Assembly (NCBI GenBank): GCA_002431805.1
Contig: DJEE01000092.1
Span: forward strand, 1 to 6,024
Origin: Eggerthellaceae bacterium UBA5906
Lineage (GTDB): Bacteria > Actinomycetota > Coriobacteriia > Coriobacteriales > Eggerthellaceae
Reading direction: 5' to 3'
Length of the DNA stretch: 6,024 nucleotides
Translations under genes and position numbers: made by a program
Shown: in pieces, positions 4,509-6,024 of the stretch
Numbering within the stretch: position 1 is the stretch's first letter
Layout of the letters: every line of letters begins with the position of its first letter
The notes under the pieces: model-generated
What the model was told of the DNA's origin: nothing
The model's database searches: none
What the model saw: only the letters and a program-made list of their open reading frames with translations

Positions 4509-6024
4509 GCGTTGCGCCAACGTACGTGCGCGACGAACACGGCGAAGCGCAACGGCACCGGAAGCGAGCGCGCACAGCGCGATTGCGGCTGCAGCAGTGG
4601 TTGCTGTGCAGTCACCGGTTTGGGCAAGGGGCTTGGCGTCGGGGGTAGACATGCTGTCGCTATCATCCGAAGAAGATCCCTGACCGCCCTTCACAACCTG
4701 TTTCAGCGTGTAGACACTGTAGGCACCATCGGCCTGGCGAGCACCCTCGTGAGCCGCGAAGGCAAGGAGAGCAGTTGCAGAAGCAGCAGATTCGTTGTAG
4801 TCAGTGGCACCCAGATAACCATCAAGGGTTTCGTCAGCAACCGATGTCAGGTAGCCAAGCGGTGTGGAGCCATTTGACGTGGTCAATCGACTATCGGAAG
4901 CGCAGTTGTAGCCAAGGGCTTCGAGCGCCGCGATGACATTTGCCGTAGCGTCAAGGTTTGCGCTGCCATATTGCGCGCTGTACGCGAAGCTACCGTCTGC
5001 ATTCTCCAAGCTCAGCAGCGCTGATTCAGCCTTCTTAATGGCCGCTGCAACATCGGAGCGAACCGACTGGTACGGCAGAAGCGCCAAAATTGCCTGTGCG
5101 GTGGTTTGCGTATCGCAGCCGTAAGCTGCAACACCAAAAAGCCCGTCGTCATCCACGCTGGCAAGAATAAGGTCAATCAGAGCAGACGGAGCCATAGCGG
5201 AACTGCCCTGCGTATAGGAGCCATACTGATAAACGGGCAGGATGCATACTGCATCGTATACGCTGGTAGACTCAGGTTTTTCAAGCGTTTCCATTTCGGC
5301 TACCAGGTTACGCGTAGTGCCGTTGTCGTCGACTTTCGTGCAATCAACGCCCGCGGCGGTGAGGGCCATGATGTACTTGCCCATGCGACCAGCAGTCATT
5401 TGGTCATCCTTGTTGAGGTTGGCAAGAATAGCGTCTGCATCGATAGACGCGCCCTTGTCAAGGGAGTTCAACGCGACAGCTGCATAGAATGTGCTGTTAT
5501 CGATAGCGGCATCCGCCCCACCCTTGGAAAAACGAGCAGATAAGTTGGTGATGAGAGATTGAGCCTTGGCTACGTCGTAAATGTTGATGGCAGCTTCCGG
5601 ATCAGACGGTTTCTGAGGAACTTTACCGCCGCCATTTGCTTTTGTCTCTAAATCCATCCACTGGTCAGCGGTAGGCGCGTAGTTGGCGACCGAGTCGGCC
5701 CAGGCAAACTGGAAGGCGTCGCCCGCGGCGAGCGCGTCGCCCTCCTGACAGGCCTTGCCGCTGGCGTACTCCCCGTTCTTGAAGTTCGACCACGACGCCG
5801 ACCAGTCGGCGGCGTTGGCGACGACGGTGTCGTCGGGCAAGGTCACGGAGTAGAGGTAGCTGCCGTAGCCGGAATCCTTGAACTCGTAATCCTTGATGCT
5901 TCCGTCTGCCTTGGCGGCGGCGAACAAGTCGGCGAGCGTCTGACCCTCGGCGAAGGAGTAGGTCTTGTTCACGAGGGCGTTCGGGCCGGAGTAGCCGATG
6001 CCCTTCACGATGGTGAGGGTGACG
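4506..6024 (-). CDS. Wall-anchored DUF4430 + alpha/alpha-barrel protein (transcobalamin/intrinsic-factor-like), N-terminus beyond window
   Basis: The frame is open to the right edge, so this is the C-terminal ~505 residues. The GTG at 6008 is not the start: the residues before it (VTLTI) belong to the first strand of a DUF4430 domain. Numbering from 6008, residues 1-105 look like DUF4430 (TLADLF, GSYLYSV, GDAFQFAW). Residues 135-440 resemble the alpha6/alpha6 barrel of prenyltransferase/squalene-cyclase/intrinsic-factor proteins, with DGLFG at 288-292, DGSFAY at 338-343 and Ala-rich helices such as ATANVIAALEALGY. A Ser/Asp-rich stalk (445-455) leads to LAQTG (461-465), a hydrophobic helix (470-488) and an Arg-rich tail, i.e. 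a sortase-type wall anchor. The DUF4430 and barrel domain types make up the mammalian B12 carriers, so extracellular corrinoid capture for the downstream ECF importer is the leading inference. Another cyclic or large ligand is possible. Codon use changes sharply near residue 115. The family match is fairly sure; the ligand is not. Confidence 0.85.
   Translation of the reverse strand, partial: VTLTIVKGIGYSGPNALVNKTYSFAEGQTLADLFAAAKADGSIKDYEFKDSGYGSYLYSVTLPDDTVVANAADWSASWSNFKNGEYASGKACQEGDALAAGDAFQFAWADSVANYAPTADQWMDLETKANGGGKVPQKPSDPEAAINIYDVAKAQSLITNLSARFSKGGADAAIDNSTFYAAVALNSLDKGASIDADAILANLNKDDQMTAGRMGKYIMALTAAGVDCTKVDDNGTTRNLVAEMETLEKPESTSVYDAVCILPVYQYGSYTQGSSAMAPSALIDLILASVDDDGLFGVAAYGCDTQTTAQAILALLPYQSVRSDVAAAIKKAESALLSLENADGSFAYSAQYGSANLDATANVIAALEALGYNCASDSRLTTSNGSTPLGYLTSVADETLDGYLGATDYNESAASATALLAFAAHEGARQADGAYSVYTLKQVVKGGQGSSSDDSDSMSTPDAKPLAQTGDCTATTAAAAIALCALASGAVALRRVRRARTLAQR

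Noticed and set aside
4161..4877. Plus-strand ORF of 238 codons
   Set aside because: It runs antisense across two confident genes, is Arg/Cys/Gly-rich without recognisable motifs, and depends on Ser/Ala codon bias of the opposite strand.

Overview
The window looks like actinobacterial DNA, probably class Coriobacteriia (Eggerthella/Slackia-like). This is an inference from the moderately high GC, the fused double-ATPase ECF protein, the Gram-positive sortase-type anchor and the general look of the proteins; no rRNA or marker gene is present to confirm it. All confident genes lie on the minus strand and form one tightly packed operon, read from right to left. Its promoter and any riboswitch lie beyond base 6024.

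Layout in transcription order: (1) 6024-4506, the C-terminal ~505 residues of a large secreted, cell-wall-anchored protein with a DUF4430 (transcobalamin C-terminal-like, beta) domain, an alpha/alpha-barrel of prenyltransferase/intrinsic-factor type and an LAQTG sortase signal; its N-terminus is outside the window. (2) 4496-3537, a membrane-tethered protein with a cytoplasmic N-terminus, one transmembrane helix, a ~120-residue Ser-rich linker and a C-terminal DUF4430 domain. (3) 3531-2596, EcfT, the transmembrane coupling protein of an energy-coupling factor (ECF) transporter. (4) 2599-1052, EcfA, two ABC ATPase domains in one chain. (5) 1050-310, EcfS, the substrate-binding membrane component. 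Junctions are 9-nt gap, 5-nt gap, 4-nt overlap and 1-nt gap, so co-transcription and translational coupling are very likely.

Together the genes look like a complete uptake route. A wall-anchored protein and a membrane-tethered protein, carrying the two domain types that build human intrinsic factor and transcobalamin, would capture a ligand outside the cell. A dedicated ECF importer (S+T+AA) would then move it across the membrane. By fold analogy the ligand is most likely a corrinoid (vitamin B12 or a relative); this is inference, and no B12 riboswitch or cob gene is visible in the window.

Bases 1-309 are mostly non-coding. Bases 2-67 may be the last codons of a convergent plus-strand gene. 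The remaining 242 bases hold no confident feature and no convincing terminator. The most striking sequence-level anomaly is an abrupt change in base composition and codon use inside the first gene near 5655-5680: its DUF4430 domain is very GC-rich at third positions, while the barrel that follows is not. This suggests a mosaic gene.
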